From NCBI GenBank assembly GCA_046724665.1, contig JBKOWZ010000271.1:1-22727 (forward strand): a stretch of DNA of 22,727 bases. Reading direction: 5' to 3'. A model generated the notes under the pieces. That model had not been told where the DNA came from and did no database searches. It saw only the letters and a list, made by a program, of their open reading frames with translations. This document shows, piece by piece, positions 1-8,261 of the stretch (the first letter of the stretch is position 1; each line of letters begins with the position of its first letter). Source of the stretch: Actinocrinis sp046724665 (GTDB taxonomy: Bacteria > Actinomycetota > Actinomycetes > Streptomycetales > Catenulisporaceae). The position numbers and the translations under genes were made by a program.

Positions 1-55
1 ACCCTGATTTCTCAGCGGACCCCGACTTCCCGGTCTTGGCTGCGGAGGGTGGCAT
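1..55 (-). CDS. 5' end of an unidentified gene running off the left edge
   Basis: An ATG on the minus strand (complement of 53-55) opens a reading frame that stays open to the edge, giving about 18 residues rich in Ala, Lys, Ser and Gly. It begins 5 bases after the oligopeptidase B stop, so it would be the next cistron of the same run. Only a weak GGTAG-like ribosome site precedes it. In many actinobacteria holA (DNA polymerase III delta subunit) follows comEC, and HolA proteins often begin with such a basic, Ala-rich stretch; that identity is a guess from synteny only. The frame could also be spurious. Confidence 0.3.
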   Translation of the reverse strand, partial: MPPSAAKTGKSGSAEKSG

Positions 56-60
56 CGTGC

Positions 61-330
61 TCAGCTACCTGCCTTGTCCGTGCGGTCAAGGTTGGTGGCG
101 TGGTCGCGGGTGGCAGCTGCGCTGGTGACGTCGCCGTTAAGCGATGGGGTGGGGGCGTCGATGGCAGCCGGTGCGGTGGTGTCGTCGGTGATGGTGGATG
201 GGACGGTGTCGTCGATGGTGGACGGTGCGGCGGTGTCGTCGGTGACGGCCGATGGAGCGGGGGCGTCGGTGACGGCCGGTGCGGTGGTGTCGTCGGCAGT
301 CGCTGTGGTGGCGTCGTCGGCGGGTTCCGG
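61..330 (-). repeat. Low-complexity repeats encoding the oligopeptidase B tail
   Basis: On the plus strand this stretch alternates imperfect GGTG, GTCGTCGGTG and GACGGC blocks. Translated on the minus strand they give degenerate repeats of (V/I)TDDT(T/A)AP and related motifs. The tail is acidic and Pro/Thr-rich, so it is probably disordered. The blocks look like products of short-repeat expansion inside the coding frame, and the frame stays open throughout. Confidence 0.7.
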
Positions 331-2427
331 TCCCTTCGCGGTGGTGATGATCCAGGCGAGCGTCAACGCTTCCTCACGCCACGCGTCGTACCGCCCGGAC
401 CGGCCGCCGTGCCCGGCCTCCATCTCCGTCTTGAGCAGGAAGTCGCCGCCGGTCGCGGTGGCCCGCAGCCGGGCGATCCACTTCGCCGGCTCGTGGTAGT
501 AGACGCGGGTGTCATTGAGGCTGGTCGTGGCCAGGATCGCCGGATACTGCGCCGCCTGGACGTTCTCGTACGGGCTGTAGCCCTTCATGTACGCGTACAC
601 CTCGGCCGACTCCAGCGGGTTGCCCCACTCCTCCCACTCGATCACGGTAAGCGGCAGGGTCGGGTCGAGGATCGTGTTGAGCGCATCGACGAACGGGACG
701 TCTGCCACGACACCGCTGAACGCGTCAGGGGCCAGGTTCGCCACCGCTCCCATCAGCAGTCCGCCTGCCGAGCCGCCGCGGGCGATGAGGCGGTCTGCGG
801 CCGTCCAGCCGTCCGCGACGAGCTGCCGCGCACAGGCGATGAAGTCGGTGAAGGTGTTGCGCTTGGCCAGCAGCTTGCCCTGGTCGTACCAGGCGCGGCC
901 CATCTCTCCGCCGCCGCGGACGTGAGCGACGGCGAAGACGAAGCCGCGGTCAAGCAGGGAGAGACGCGCCACCGAGAAGTACGGGTCCATCGACGCCTCG
1001 TACGAGCCGTAGCCGTAGATGACCGCCGGAGCGGTGCCGTCCGGCCGGACGCCCTTGCGGTGCACGAGCGAGATCGGGACGCGAGTGCCGTCCTCGGCGG
1101 TGGCCCAGAGTCGGTGCTGCTCGTAGTCGGCCGGGTCGAAGCCGCCGAGCACCGGCTGACGCTTGAGCAGTTGCAGGGTGCCGGTCGCGATGTCGTAGTC
1201 GTACACGGTCGAGGGGGTGACCATCGAGCCGTAACCGAGACGCAGCTTGCCGGTGGTGAACTCGGGGTTGTCGCCAGCGCCCACGGTGTAGACGGGCTCG
1301 TCGAAGGCGATCGGCGTGCCCTGCGCGGCGGGGCGTCCGTCAACGATCGGGTGGATCGCCAGGCCGGTGAGCCCGTCCCGCCGGTACTCGACCACCATGT
1401 GATCGGCGAACGCCTCGGCGTCCAGCAGGCGGGTGTCCTCCCGGTGCGGAATCAGTACGGTCCACTCGGCCGGAGCGTCCAGCAAAGCGGTGGCCAGTTC
1501 GAAGTTCTGCTTACCGTCCCGGTTGTGCAGCACCAGCAGCAGGTCGCGGGCCGGGTCCTCGGGGTGCGCCCAGTGGTCGATCGAGTACTCGACCCCGTTC
1601 TCGCGCTCGGAGATCAGCTTGAACTCGCCGGCCGGGTCGTCGGCGTCGAGCAGCCGCAGCTCGCTGGTGATCTTCGAGCCGACGGAGATCTGTAGGTAGC
1701 GCTCGCTGCGGCTCAGGCCCACGCTCACCCAGAACCGTTCGTCCGGCTCCTCGTAGACGAGCACGTCCTGGGCGGCGGGCGTGCCGACAGCGTGCCGATG
1801 CACCCGGTACGGACGCCAGGCCTCGTCCACTGTCAGATAGAAGAGCACTGATCCGTCGCGGGACCAGGCGGTGCCGTAGGAGGTGTCCGGGATCTCGTCG
1901 GGCAGGGTCTCGCCGGTCTCCAGATCCTTGATCCGCAGGGTGAACCGCTCGTCGCCGGCGTAGTCCACCGAGTAGGCAAGGCGCTTGCCGTCCGGGGAGA
2001 TGTCGAAAGCGCCGAGCGAGAAGAAGCCGTGGCCCTCGGCCAGTTCGTTGCCGTCGAGCAGCACCTGCTCCCCGGGCAGCGCCGAGCCGTCCTCCGGCAG
2101 CTGCGGCGGGGTCTCGCCGGTAGCGGCGATCCGGCACTGGATGCCGTACTGCTTGCCCTCCAGCGTGCGCGAGTAGTACCACCAGCCGCCCTTGCGGCTC
2201 GGCACCGACAGGTCGGTCTCCTTGGTGCGCGCCTTGATCTCCTGGAAGATCCGCTCGCGCAGCCCGGCCTGGTCCGCCAGCCGCTCCTCGGTGTAGGCGT
2301 TCTCCGCCTCGAGGTAGGCGATGACGTCCTTGTCCTCCTTGTCGGCGAGCCAGAAGTACGGGTCGTTCACCGTGTCGCCGTGGTGGACGCGTTCGTGTGC
2401 GATGGTTTTCGCGACTGGTGGCTGCAT
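61..2427 (-). CDS. ptrB: Oligopeptidase B (S9A serine peptidase) with a low-complexity C-terminal tail
   Basis: A cytoplasmic serine peptidase of the prolyl oligopeptidase family; oligopeptidase B members cut short peptides after basic residues. The 788-residue product begins with the typical propeller entry region (HGDTVNDPYFWL, then a YLEAENAY motif). A beta-propeller fills roughly residues 70-400. The alpha/beta hydrolase domain carries the nucleophile in GGSAGG (about Ser553), Asp in SLNDTRV (about Asp639) and His in EAGHGGRSG (about His673), so the triad is intact. The catalytic core ends near residue 699, the usual family length. The last ~89 residues are an unusual Thr/Ala/Asp/Pro tail with repeated TDDT/AP motifs. 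The ATG at 2427 is chosen because it fits the family N-terminus and lies 19 bases after the upstream MBL gene's stop; an in-frame extension upstream would run into that gene. Confidence 0.93.
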   Translation of the reverse strand: MQPPVAKTIAHERVHHGDTVNDPYFWLADKEDKDVIAYLEAENAYTEERLADQAGLRERIFQEIKARTKETDLSVPSRKGGWWYYSRTLEGKQYGIQCRIAATGETPPQLPEDGSALPGEQVLLDGNELAEGHGFFSLGAFDISPDGKRLAYSVDYAGDERFTLRIKDLETGETLPDEIPDTSYGTAWSRDGSVLFYLTVDEAWRPYRVHRHAVGTPAAQDVLVYEEPDERFWVSVGLSRSERYLQISVGSKITSELRLLDADDPAGEFKLISERENGVEYSIDHWAHPEDPARDLLLVLHNRDGKQNFELATALLDAPAEWTVLIPHREDTRLLDAEAFADHMVVEYRRDGLTGLAIHPIVDGRPAAQGTPIAFDEPVYTVGAGDNPEFTTGKLRLGYGSMVTPSTVYDYDIATGTLQLLKRQPVLGGFDPADYEQHRLWATAEDGTRVPISLVHRKGVRPDGTAPAVIYGYGSYEASMDPYFSVARLSLLDRGFVFAVAHVRGGGEMGRAWYDQGKLLAKRNTFTDFIACARQLVADGWTAADRLIARGGSAGGLLMGAVANLAPDAFSGVVADVPFVDALNTILDPTLPLTVIEWEEWGNPLESAEVYAYMKGYSPYENVQAAQYPAILATTSLNDTRVYYHEPAKWIARLRATATGGDFLLKTEMEAGHGGRSGRYDAWREEALTLAWIITTAKGPEPADDATTATADDTTAPAVTDAPAPSAVTDDTAAPSTIDDTVPSTITDDTTAPAAIDAPTPSLNGDVTSAAATRDHATNLDRTDKAGS

Positions 2428-2446
2428 AGTTTCCGATCCTACGGTC

Positions 2447-3631
2447 TCAGTCTGACGTGGGCTGGTGAGCGCGGCCTCGTTCGTACCCATACCCGTAGCC
2501 GTGGCGGCGCGTGGGTGACACCGCGGGCGGCGAGCCGCCGGGGCCGCCCCCGGCCTGGTCGCCCGGCATTCCGTCGCCGTGCCGCGCCAGCACGGCGACC
2601 TGGCCGGGCTCGGCCGTCTGGCCGATGACCACGTCGCCGTCGAGGTCGGTGCGATACACGCGGGCTCCGCTTGAGCCCGCCATGCGAAGTGCACGCGCGG
2701 CCGGATGCCCGTAGGGGTTGTCGTGCCCGACGGAGATCACCGCGATGCTGGGATCGACCGCGGCGGCGAAGCCAGGAGCCTGATTCGCCGAGCCGTGGTG
2801 CGGCACCTTGAGCACAGTCGCGCGCAACTCGTCGCGATGGCCGCCGCCGAGCAGCAGCTGTTGGGCAGGTGCTTCGATGTCGCCGGTCAGCAGGGCGGTC
2901 AACGCGCTGCCCGGCACCGCGGACGGCGCCGCTGAGATCGAGACGGCGAGCACGATCGAGGCGTTGTTGGGCCCCGAGCCCTCACTGCCATGGCCGTTCA
3001 TCGGGCCGTCACGGTTGCCGCTGCTGCTTGGCGGGCCGACGATGAACGGCAATTCCACGGGATCCGGCCACAACGCATGCCAGGCGACGCGGCCGATCCT
3101 GCCGCGCTCGAAGGGCTGTACTCGGCGCACGGGGACTCGGGCAGCGGCCGCCTCCTCGCGCACCCGCCGGGCGCCGAACGGCGGGTCGTCGAGGATCGTG
3201 GTCTCGATCGCACCGACGGTCCGCCCGGCGAGCAGGCCGGTCAGCCCGCCGATGTGGTCCTCGTGGAAGTGGGTGAGAACGACCAGCGGCAGCTCGGTGA
3301 TCGCGAAGCGTCGCAGGCAGGCGTCTTCCCAGTCCGGTTCGGGACCGGTGTCCACGGCGATGGCGGACGTCGGACCGGTACGCAGGAGCAGTGCGTCACC
3401 CTGGCCGACGTCGCAGGCGACCAGCGACCAGTCCGATGGTGGCCACGCGGGCGCCGTGGCCTGCCGCACCAAAGCCACGACCCCCGCGACCAACGCCCCG
3501 ATCAGCACCAGCGCGCCGAGCCGGATCCAGCCGCTGCGGCGCGCGGCGTCTACCGAGCCTGGACGCGAGCACTCCCCTCCAGCGCTCCGGTCCGCCTGCC
3601 CGCCCCTCCCTCGGCGACGAATCTCAGTCAT
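2447..3631 (-). CDS. Metallo-beta-lactamase-fold protein equivalent to the C-terminal domain of ComEC
   Basis: The 394-residue product has a basic N-terminus, one membrane helix (about residues 36-57) and then a metallo-beta-lactamase domain from about residue 67. The zinc-ligand motif LTHFHEDHIGG supplies His121, His123, Asp125 and His126. Later conserved blocks KVPHHGS, GHDNPYGHP and RTDLDGDV match the ComEC/Rec2 C-terminal domain, which is proposed to degrade the non-transported DNA strand. In most bacteria this domain is fused to the ComEC channel; here it is a separate cistron. Its ATG (3631) overlaps the upstream stop as ATGA, so translation is probably coupled. The last ~45 residues form a Gly/Pro/Tyr-rich tail. 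Longer upstream reading in this frame only shadows the channel gene. Confidence 0.85.
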   Translation of the reverse strand: MTEIRRRGRGGQADRSAGGECSRPGSVDAARRSGWIRLGALVLIGALVAGVVALVRQATAPAWPPSDWSLVACDVGQGDALLLRTGPTSAIAVDTGPEPDWEDACLRRFAITELPLVVLTHFHEDHIGGLTGLLAGRTVGAIETTILDDPPFGARRVREEAAAARVPVRRVQPFERGRIGRVAWHALWPDPVELPFIVGPPSSSGNRDGPMNGHGSEGSGPNNASIVLAVSISAAPSAVPGSALTALLTGDIEAPAQQLLLGGGHRDELRATVLKVPHHGSANQAPGFAAAVDPSIAVISVGHDNPYGHPAARALRMAGSSGARVYRTDLDGDVVIGQTAEPGQVAVLARHGDGMPGDQAGGGPGGSPPAVSPTRRHGYGYGYERGRAHQPTSD

Positions 3632-5235
3632 ACCGACACCGAGCCGATCATGTCTAGACCAGTACGCTTGCGTGGCGTCGATCCGCCAACGGCGTCGGCG
3701 AGGCGGTGCCGGGAACGCAGCAGCAGCCGCCAGCCGGCCGCGTAGCAGGCCAGCAACAGACCGCAGCCGGGCAGCCCGCGCGGCCAGCCGATACAGCCGC
3801 CGGGAACTGCGGCGGCGCCACGCGCAATCAGGCAGATCCACCGAACCGGCCACTGCGCGACCCAGGCAACCGCGTGCCCGAAGACCGGCGAGACCGCGTC
3901 GGCCGCCATCGAGGCGATGCCGAGCACGGTGGCCACCGGCGCGGCAGGCACGGCAAGCACGTTCGCCGGCACCGCGATCAGCGGAAGGGAGCCGGAGAAC
4001 GTCACCAGCAGCGGCTCGCAGAAGAGCTCGGCTGCGGCCGTCGCCGCGGCGGGACCCGCCGCCCACAGCGGCACGCCGCGGTCGAGCAGGCGATCGCACC
4101 AGCCGGGTGCGACGATCAGCAAACCAGCGGTCGCGGCCACCGAGAGCGCGAAGCCATAGCTGCGGGCGAGCCAGGGATCGACCAGGAGCAGTACCAGCAC
4201 GGCGGCCGCCATGGTCGCCAGGGCCCGAAACCGCCGCCCGGACAGCGAGGCCGCGCAGCCGAGCAGCGACATCACGGTGGCGCGCACCATCGGTGGCCCA
4301 GGCCTGGCCAGCACGGTGAAGCCGAGCACGAGTACGAGGGTGACGCCGGTGATCGCCCGGCCGCGCAATCCAACCCAGCGAGCCACAGGCAGCAGGGCGA
4401 CCGATAGAAACACCAGGTTTTCACCACTGACTACGGTGATGTATGTCAGGCCGCTACTTTTAAGTGCGTCGGCAAGGTCGGTCGGCTCGTGACTGGTGTC
4501 GCCGACGGCGAGCGCTGGCAGCACCCCGGCTTCTTCGGCCGGGAGGATGGAGGCTGCGTCGCGCAGGTCCGCGCGCAGGTGTCCGGCCACGCCTTGAATG
4601 ATCGACGGGCCGCCGACCACCTTCGGCGCGCCGCGAACCATGAGCACGGCGGCGTCGCGGGTACCTCCGCGCGCAGGCTGAAGGCGCCCGGAGACCCGCA
4701 GATGCTCCGAGGGAAGGAGCGCGAGCCATGCATCAACGTCCTCTGGCGTGCGCGGCCGAGCGAACACGGTCGCCGACGTGCCTACGCGGTACTCGGCGCC
4801 GTCCTCGGTAGTTACGCCGGTGATGCGCACTGGCACGATGACGAGCACGGTGGACGCAGCGCCCGAACGTTGACCGAGCTTCGTCTCGATGCGCCGTGGG
4901 TCGCCGGTAACGGTCAACGCAGTACCCACAAGGGCCGACTCGGCGGCCAGCCCGGGGACCGGGCCATGGGACCCGGCCACGAGGTGCAAGGCGGCCGACA
5001 GTGCGAGCCCTGCCGCGACGAGCAGCAACGTGCAGGCCGCGGACGCCCACGGCTCGGGGGCGAGCGGATGAGCCGCGACCCGTCGGCGCGCATGGACCAT
5101 TCCGGCGGCGCCGCAGAGCGCCGTCGCGGTCGCACAGGCCACGGTCAGGCCGGGCGGGAGCGACAAGCCGAGCCAGGTAGCGGCCCAGCCCGCCAGCACC
5201 GGTGGCAGCAGCCTGAGATCCGGCGGCCCGGTCAT
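3628..5235 (-). CDS. comEC: ComEC/Rec2 membrane channel part
   Basis: A polytopic membrane protein of 535 residues, the part of ComEC thought to form the inner-membrane channel for single-stranded DNA. The N-terminus has several hydrophobic helices, followed by an extracytoplasmic OB-like segment (about residues 85-230). The Competence domain then has repeated helices, with the conserved stretch YITVVSGENLVFLSVAL near residue 270. The product stops just after its last helix and a basic segment, exactly where the nuclease-like MBL domain would normally begin. The start at 5235 overlaps the comEA stop as ATGA; a second ATG at 5247 is the alternative. The same arrangement at the next junction supports a coupled comEA-comEC-MBL operon. 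Confidence 0.9.
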   Translation of the reverse strand: MTGPPDLRLLPPVLAGWAATWLGLSLPPGLTVACATATALCGAAGMVHARRRVAAHPLAPEPWASAACTLLLVAAGLALSAALHLVAGSHGPVPGLAAESALVGTALTVTGDPRRIETKLGQRSGAASTVLVIVPVRITGVTTEDGAEYRVGTSATVFARPRTPEDVDAWLALLPSEHLRVSGRLQPARGGTRDAAVLMVRGAPKVVGGPSIIQGVAGHLRADLRDAASILPAEEAGVLPALAVGDTSHEPTDLADALKSSGLTYITVVSGENLVFLSVALLPVARWVGLRGRAITGVTLVLVLGFTVLARPGPPMVRATVMSLLGCAASLSGRRFRALATMAAAVLVLLLVDPWLARSYGFALSVAATAGLLIVAPGWCDRLLDRGVPLWAAGPAAATAAAELFCEPLLVTFSGSLPLIAVPANVLAVPAAPVATVLGIASMAADAVSPVFGHAVAWVAQWPVRWICLIARGAAAVPGGCIGWPRGLPGCGLLLACYAAGWRLLLRSRHRLADAVGGSTPRKRTGLDMIGSVSV

Positions 5236-6020
5236 GGCTCGACCCATTGGCGCAGTGCGCCGAACTTGGCCGGACCGACGCCGTGGACCTGCTGGAGTTC
5301 GCCGATCGAGTCGAACCGGCCGTGCTGCGCTCGCCAGTCCAGGATGCGTTGGGCGAGTGCGGGCCCGACGCCCGGCAACTGTTCGAGTTGATCCGCGGTC
5401 GCGGTATTGAGGTGCACCGGGCTGGTCGGCGGGACCTTGCCCCGGCCACCCGGGCGTGGCGCGATCGCCGAGGGTGCGGCCCCTAAGGCAGGCGCCCCGG
5501 TGGCGCCCACAAGCACCTGTTCACCGTCATTGAGGATGCGCGCCTGGTTGAGCGGGAGCAGATCCGTACCAGGTAACGCACCGCCCGCTGCGCCTAACGC
5601 ATCCATGACCCGTGATCCGGCGGGTAGGTGAAAGACGCCGGGCTTGGCCACCTTGCCTTCAACGTCCACGACTATGCCGGTCACGGCGGACGTGGGCGCC
5701 AACCCTTCGAGCTCGGACACCGATGACACGGCGATGGCCGAAGTGCGGGCGGGATGGCCGACGGTGAGCAGTCGCGGCTGCCCTACCTGCGTGGACTGCG
5801 CACGAAAGAGAGTCCAGCCGCCGAGCACCACCGCCGCAACGACCACCGCGGCCACCAGAGCCGTGCCGACGCGCCAGTCGAGCCGCCAGCGACCCTGCAA
5901 GGTGACCGGTAATCGATCATTGATCCGTTCGAGCAGCAGGTTCAATCGGCTCGGCCGGGCAGTCCGGACAGGCCGGCCGAACTCGTCGTGCGCGAATCCG
6001 GTGCGCTCGTTCCCTGACAT
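5232..6020 (-). CDS. comEA: ComEA DNA receptor (SLBB plus helix-hairpin-helix)
   Basis: A membrane-anchored double-stranded DNA receptor for natural transformation. The 262-residue product has a cytoplasmic basic N-terminus, one transmembrane helix (about 51-72), an SLBB domain (about 116-171, with VDVEGKVAKPGVF) and a Pro/Gly linker. A C-terminal helix-hairpin-helix pair follows (about 202-262, with LNTATADQLEQLPGVGP and HGVGPAKF). The external HhH domain binds the DNA backbone and hands DNA to ComEC, the next gene. The ATG at 6020 has a GAGGAG ribosome site five bases upstream. No pilus-type competence genes are adjacent, but the Tad locus lies 4 kb away. Whether this organism is transformable cannot be told from sequence; ComEA homologues are widespread in actinobacteria without shown competence. 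Confidence 0.93.
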   Translation of the reverse strand: MSGNERTGFAHDEFGRPVRTARPSRLNLLLERINDRLPVTLQGRWRLDWRVGTALVAAVVVAAVVLGGWTLFRAQSTQVGQPRLLTVGHPARTSAIAVSSVSELEGLAPTSAVTGIVVDVEGKVAKPGVFHLPAGSRVMDALGAAGGALPGTDLLPLNQARILNDGEQVLVGATGAPALGAAPSAIAPRPGGRGKVPPTSPVHLNTATADQLEQLPGVGPALAQRILDWRAQHGRFDSIGELQQVHGVGPAKFGALRQWVEP

Positions 6021-6111
6021 GACGGCTCCTCGAAGGCTGGGACCACGGTCGTGATCTTCGCTTTCGACGTTACGGAGCCTCGCACGTCAAATCATCCGGT
6101 TTCACAACATC

Positions 6112-6151
6112 TGTGGATAACTATTTCCGGATGCGGGAGGGCTGTGGATAA
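6112..6151. promoter_or_regulatory. Pair of perfect DnaA-box nonamers upstream of comEA
   Basis: TGTGGATAA (reverse complement TTATCCACA, the perfect consensus DnaA box) occurs at 6112-6120 and again at 6143-6151, in the same orientation and 31 bases apart. Both lie in the 149-base gap between the ABC permease stop and the comEA start, upstream of comEA. In DNA this GC-rich such an A/T-heavy nonamer is rare. They could titrate DnaA or let DnaA influence comEA. No dnaA, dnaN or AT-rich unwinding element is present, so this is not the chromosome origin. Confidence 0.6.
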
Positions 6152-6169
6152 GAGCGCGCTGAGGCCTTG

Positions 6170-6946
6170 TCAGATCGAACGCTGGTATGACCGGAAGGCG
6201 CGGGTTGAGAGCAGTCCGCAGCCGACCACGAGCAGTGCCAGATAGCCGAGGTGGGCGGCGATCGAGCCCCAGGCCGGGTTCGCCAGCAACGCCCCGCGGC
6301 CGGCGGTGAGTGCCCAGTTCACCGGGTTGTAGTCGGCTACCGAGCGGATCCAGCCGGGAATCAGCGCCGCGGCCATGAAACCGGTGGACAGGAACTGGAG
6401 CGGAAGCAGCACGAAGTTGGAGACCGCGATGATCGACTCCTCCTTGCGCGCCACCAGCGCCAGGCCGTAGGACAGCGACCCGATCGCGGTCGCCAGCAGG
6501 TTGACCGCCACCATGAGCACTAACGACCCGAGGACTGCCTGCTGGTAGTCGGCTCCTGCGATCGCGCCGAGGACGAGGATGATCACTGCCTGGATAACTG
6601 TGGCGATCGTCTGGACGATAAGGCGTCCCGCGATGAGCGACCCGCGACTCACCGGCGAGACCAGGAAGCGGTCGATCACGCCGCGGTTGAGGTCTTCGAG
6701 GATGCCCATGCCGCCCCAACCCGCGCCGAACAGCGCGGACATCACTACCACGGCTGGCGCGAGGTACGTGATGTAGTTGACACCAGATCCGAACCCGGGC
6801 AGATCCGTCACCCGCTTGAACAGCTGGCCGAACATGAACAGCCAGATCATCGGCTGAATGAGGGTGAACGCGACGTAGACCGGTTGGCGTACGAAGGCCT
6901 TGAAATGACGCTGCGTCATGTACCAGGTGTGCGTAATCGCGAGCAT
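6170..6946 (-). CDS. ABC-2 type exporter permease (DrrB-like)
   Basis: The 258-residue product has the six-helix layout of the ABC-2 permease family (DrrB, ABC2_membrane). An amphipathic N-terminal segment (HTWYMTQRHFKAFVRQP) precedes the first helix. The conserved loop with GILEDLNRGVIDRFLVSPVSR contacts the ATPase. The end of the protein has SVADYNPVNWALTAGRGAL, typical of drug exporters of this family. It should form the membrane channel for the ATPase encoded just upstream, exporting an unknown hydrophobic compound such as an antibiotic or lipid. The ATG at 6946 is preceded by GGGGAGGAAGA, a strong ribosome site. It is separated from the ATPase gene by 100 bases without an obvious terminator, so the two are probably co-transcribed. 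Confidence 0.9.
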   Translation of the reverse strand: MLAITHTWYMTQRHFKAFVRQPVYVAFTLIQPMIWLFMFGQLFKRVTDLPGFGSGVNYITYLAPAVVVMSALFGAGWGGMGILEDLNRGVIDRFLVSPVSRGSLIAGRLIVQTIATVIQAVIILVLGAIAGADYQQAVLGSLVLMVAVNLLATAIGSLSYGLALVARKEESIIAVSNFVLLPLQFLSTGFMAAALIPGWIRSVADYNPVNWALTAGRGALLANPAWGSIAAHLGYLALLVVGCGLLSTRAFRSYQRSI

Positions 6947-7046
6947 TCTTCCTCCCCCACACGGACGTGTAGGTACTCGTGGGTAGTGGCGGGGCTGCCT
7001 AGGGCGGCGTTAGACCGGTGTCGGGCGCAGGCGCCGTGGGGTGTGG

Positions 7047-8060
7047 TCAGACGGCGACGGCTGACCTCGCCGCCTCGGCGGGACGGCCCGCTTCCTCTTC
7101 GGCCGCGGAGAACGAGCGGCCGGTGTGACGCAGGTAGACGTCATCGAGAGACGGCCGCGCGACGGTCACCGAGGTGACCCTGATACCGGCGGCGTCAAGT
7201 GCGCCGAGCAGGCCGGGCACCGCGGCCGCGCCATCCGCGGCGCGGGCGCGCAGGATCCGGCCGTCTTGGGCCACGCTCTCGACCACGGTCATCTCGCCGA
7301 GTAGTTCCCGCCCGCGCACGGCGTCGGCGTCCGGGCCGAGTTCGAGCGTGATCGCGTCGCCGTGCAGCTCGGACTTCAGTTCGTCCGGGGTGCCCTCGAT
7401 GACGATCCGGCCCTTTTCCACGATCGCGAGGCGCTGGGCGAGCTGGTCGGCCTCCTCGAGGTAGTGCGTGGTGAGCAGGATGGTCAGCCCGCGGTCCCAG
7501 GCCAGCTCCCTGATCTCCTCCCACATCTCGGCGCGCGCCTCCGGGTCGAGGCCGGTGGTCGGCTCGTCGAGGAACAGCACCTGCGGCTGGTGGATCAGGC
7601 CCATCGCGACGTCGAGTTTGCGCTTCATGCCGCCGGAGTACGTCTTGACGAGGCGGTCGGCGGCGTCGGCGAGCGCGAAGCGGTGCAGAAGCTCGGTCGC
7701 CTGCAACTGGAGCTCGCGGCCGCGCAAGCCGTAGATCTTGCCCTGGAGCAGCAGGTTCTCCCGGCCGGTGGCCTGCACGTCCACGCCGGACTCCTGCGCG
7801 ACGCAGCCGATCGCGCGCCGTACGGCGGCCGGCTCGCGCACGATGTCGCGGCCCGCGACGCTCGCCGTGCCCGAGGTGGGCGCGGAGAGGGTGGTCAGCA
7901 GCTTGACGATGGTGGACTTGCCCGCGCCGTTCGGCCCGAGCAGCCCGAACACCAAACCTGCCGGAATCTGAAGACTGATGCCGCGGACCGCCTCGACTCC
8001 GCCCTTGTAGGTCTTGACGAGCTCTCTGGCGTCCACGGCCAGGTTCTGCGCAGCGTTCAT
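7047..8060 (-). CDS. ABC exporter ATP-binding protein (DrrA-like)
   Basis: The 337-residue product is the ATPase partner of the DrrB-like permease. Walker A is GPNGAGKS (about 42-49), the signature is YSGGM (about 141-145), Walker B is VLFLDE (about 161-166) and the H-loop is His199 in TTHYLEEADQ. After residue 240 comes the extra C-terminal domain (DUF4162-like) common to DrrA-type ATPases. The last ~20 residues are Ala/Glu-rich. The ATG at 8060 is chosen because GGGAGGG precedes it by about six bases and the domain begins at once; upstream in-frame sequence has no family similarity and covers the promoter. The substrate cannot be inferred, as no biosynthetic genes are nearby. Members of this group are often controlled by PadR or TetR repressors, but none is encoded in the window. 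Confidence 0.92.
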   Translation of the reverse strand: MNAAQNLAVDARELVKTYKGGVEAVRGISLQIPAGLVFGLLGPNGAGKSTIVKLLTTLSAPTSGTASVAGRDIVREPAAVRRAIGCVAQESGVDVQATGRENLLLQGKIYGLRGRELQLQATELLHRFALADAADRLVKTYSGGMKRKLDVAMGLIHQPQVLFLDEPTTGLDPEARAEMWEEIRELAWDRGLTILLTTHYLEEADQLAQRLAIVEKGRIVIEGTPDELKSELHGDAITLELGPDADAVRGRELLGEMTVVESVAQDGRILRARAADGAAAVPGLLGALDAAGIRVTSVTVARPSLDDVYLRHTGRSFSAAEEEAGRPAEAARSAVAV

Positions 8061-8101
8061 CGCCACCCTCCCGGGCTTGCTGAATCGGTTCCGTTGGAGA
8101 C

Positions 8102-8138
8102 ACGATATAGCTCGACATTGGGAAGTCAAGACATATCG
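8102..8138 (-). promoter_or_regulatory. Promoter and overlapping dyad operator of the ABC exporter genes
   Basis: Reading toward the ATPase gene, TTGACT (complement of 8124-8129) and TATCGT (complement of 8102-8107) form a plausible -35/-10 pair with 16-base spacing. Transcription would start about 35 bases before the ATG at 8060. A dyad covers the whole promoter: outer arms CGATAT (8103-8108) and ATATCG (8133-8138), inner arms GAC (8114-8116) and GTC (8125-8127), all centred on 8120.5. Such placement fits repression by a dimeric regulator. The arms resemble the AT-containing palindromes of PadR-type repressors, but the regulator is unknown. Confidence 0.6.
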
Positions 8139-8261
8139 CGAGTGGCGGCGTGTACTACACGCCGAACGGACGAGGAGCCTACGCAGGGGGAGGGATGGAT
8201 GCGAACGATTTATCCAGCATTTGATTGCTTCAGCTACTGAAAGAAGGTTGGGGCGGCCGAA

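Noticed and set aside
49..1695. Long plus-strand open frame over the oligopeptidase B gene
   Set aside because: It is antisense to a gene with an intact catalytic triad; its product is Gly/Val/Arg-rich with no domain pattern, as expected from third-position GC bias.
6112..6151. Chromosomal origin of replication
   Set aside because: Only two DnaA boxes, no dnaA/dnaN/rpmH neighbours and no AT-rich unwinding region.
6102..6962. 286-codon minus-strand frame over the ABC permease
   Set aside because: It is out of frame with the clear ABC-2 permease and would cover both DnaA boxes; no membrane segments are present.
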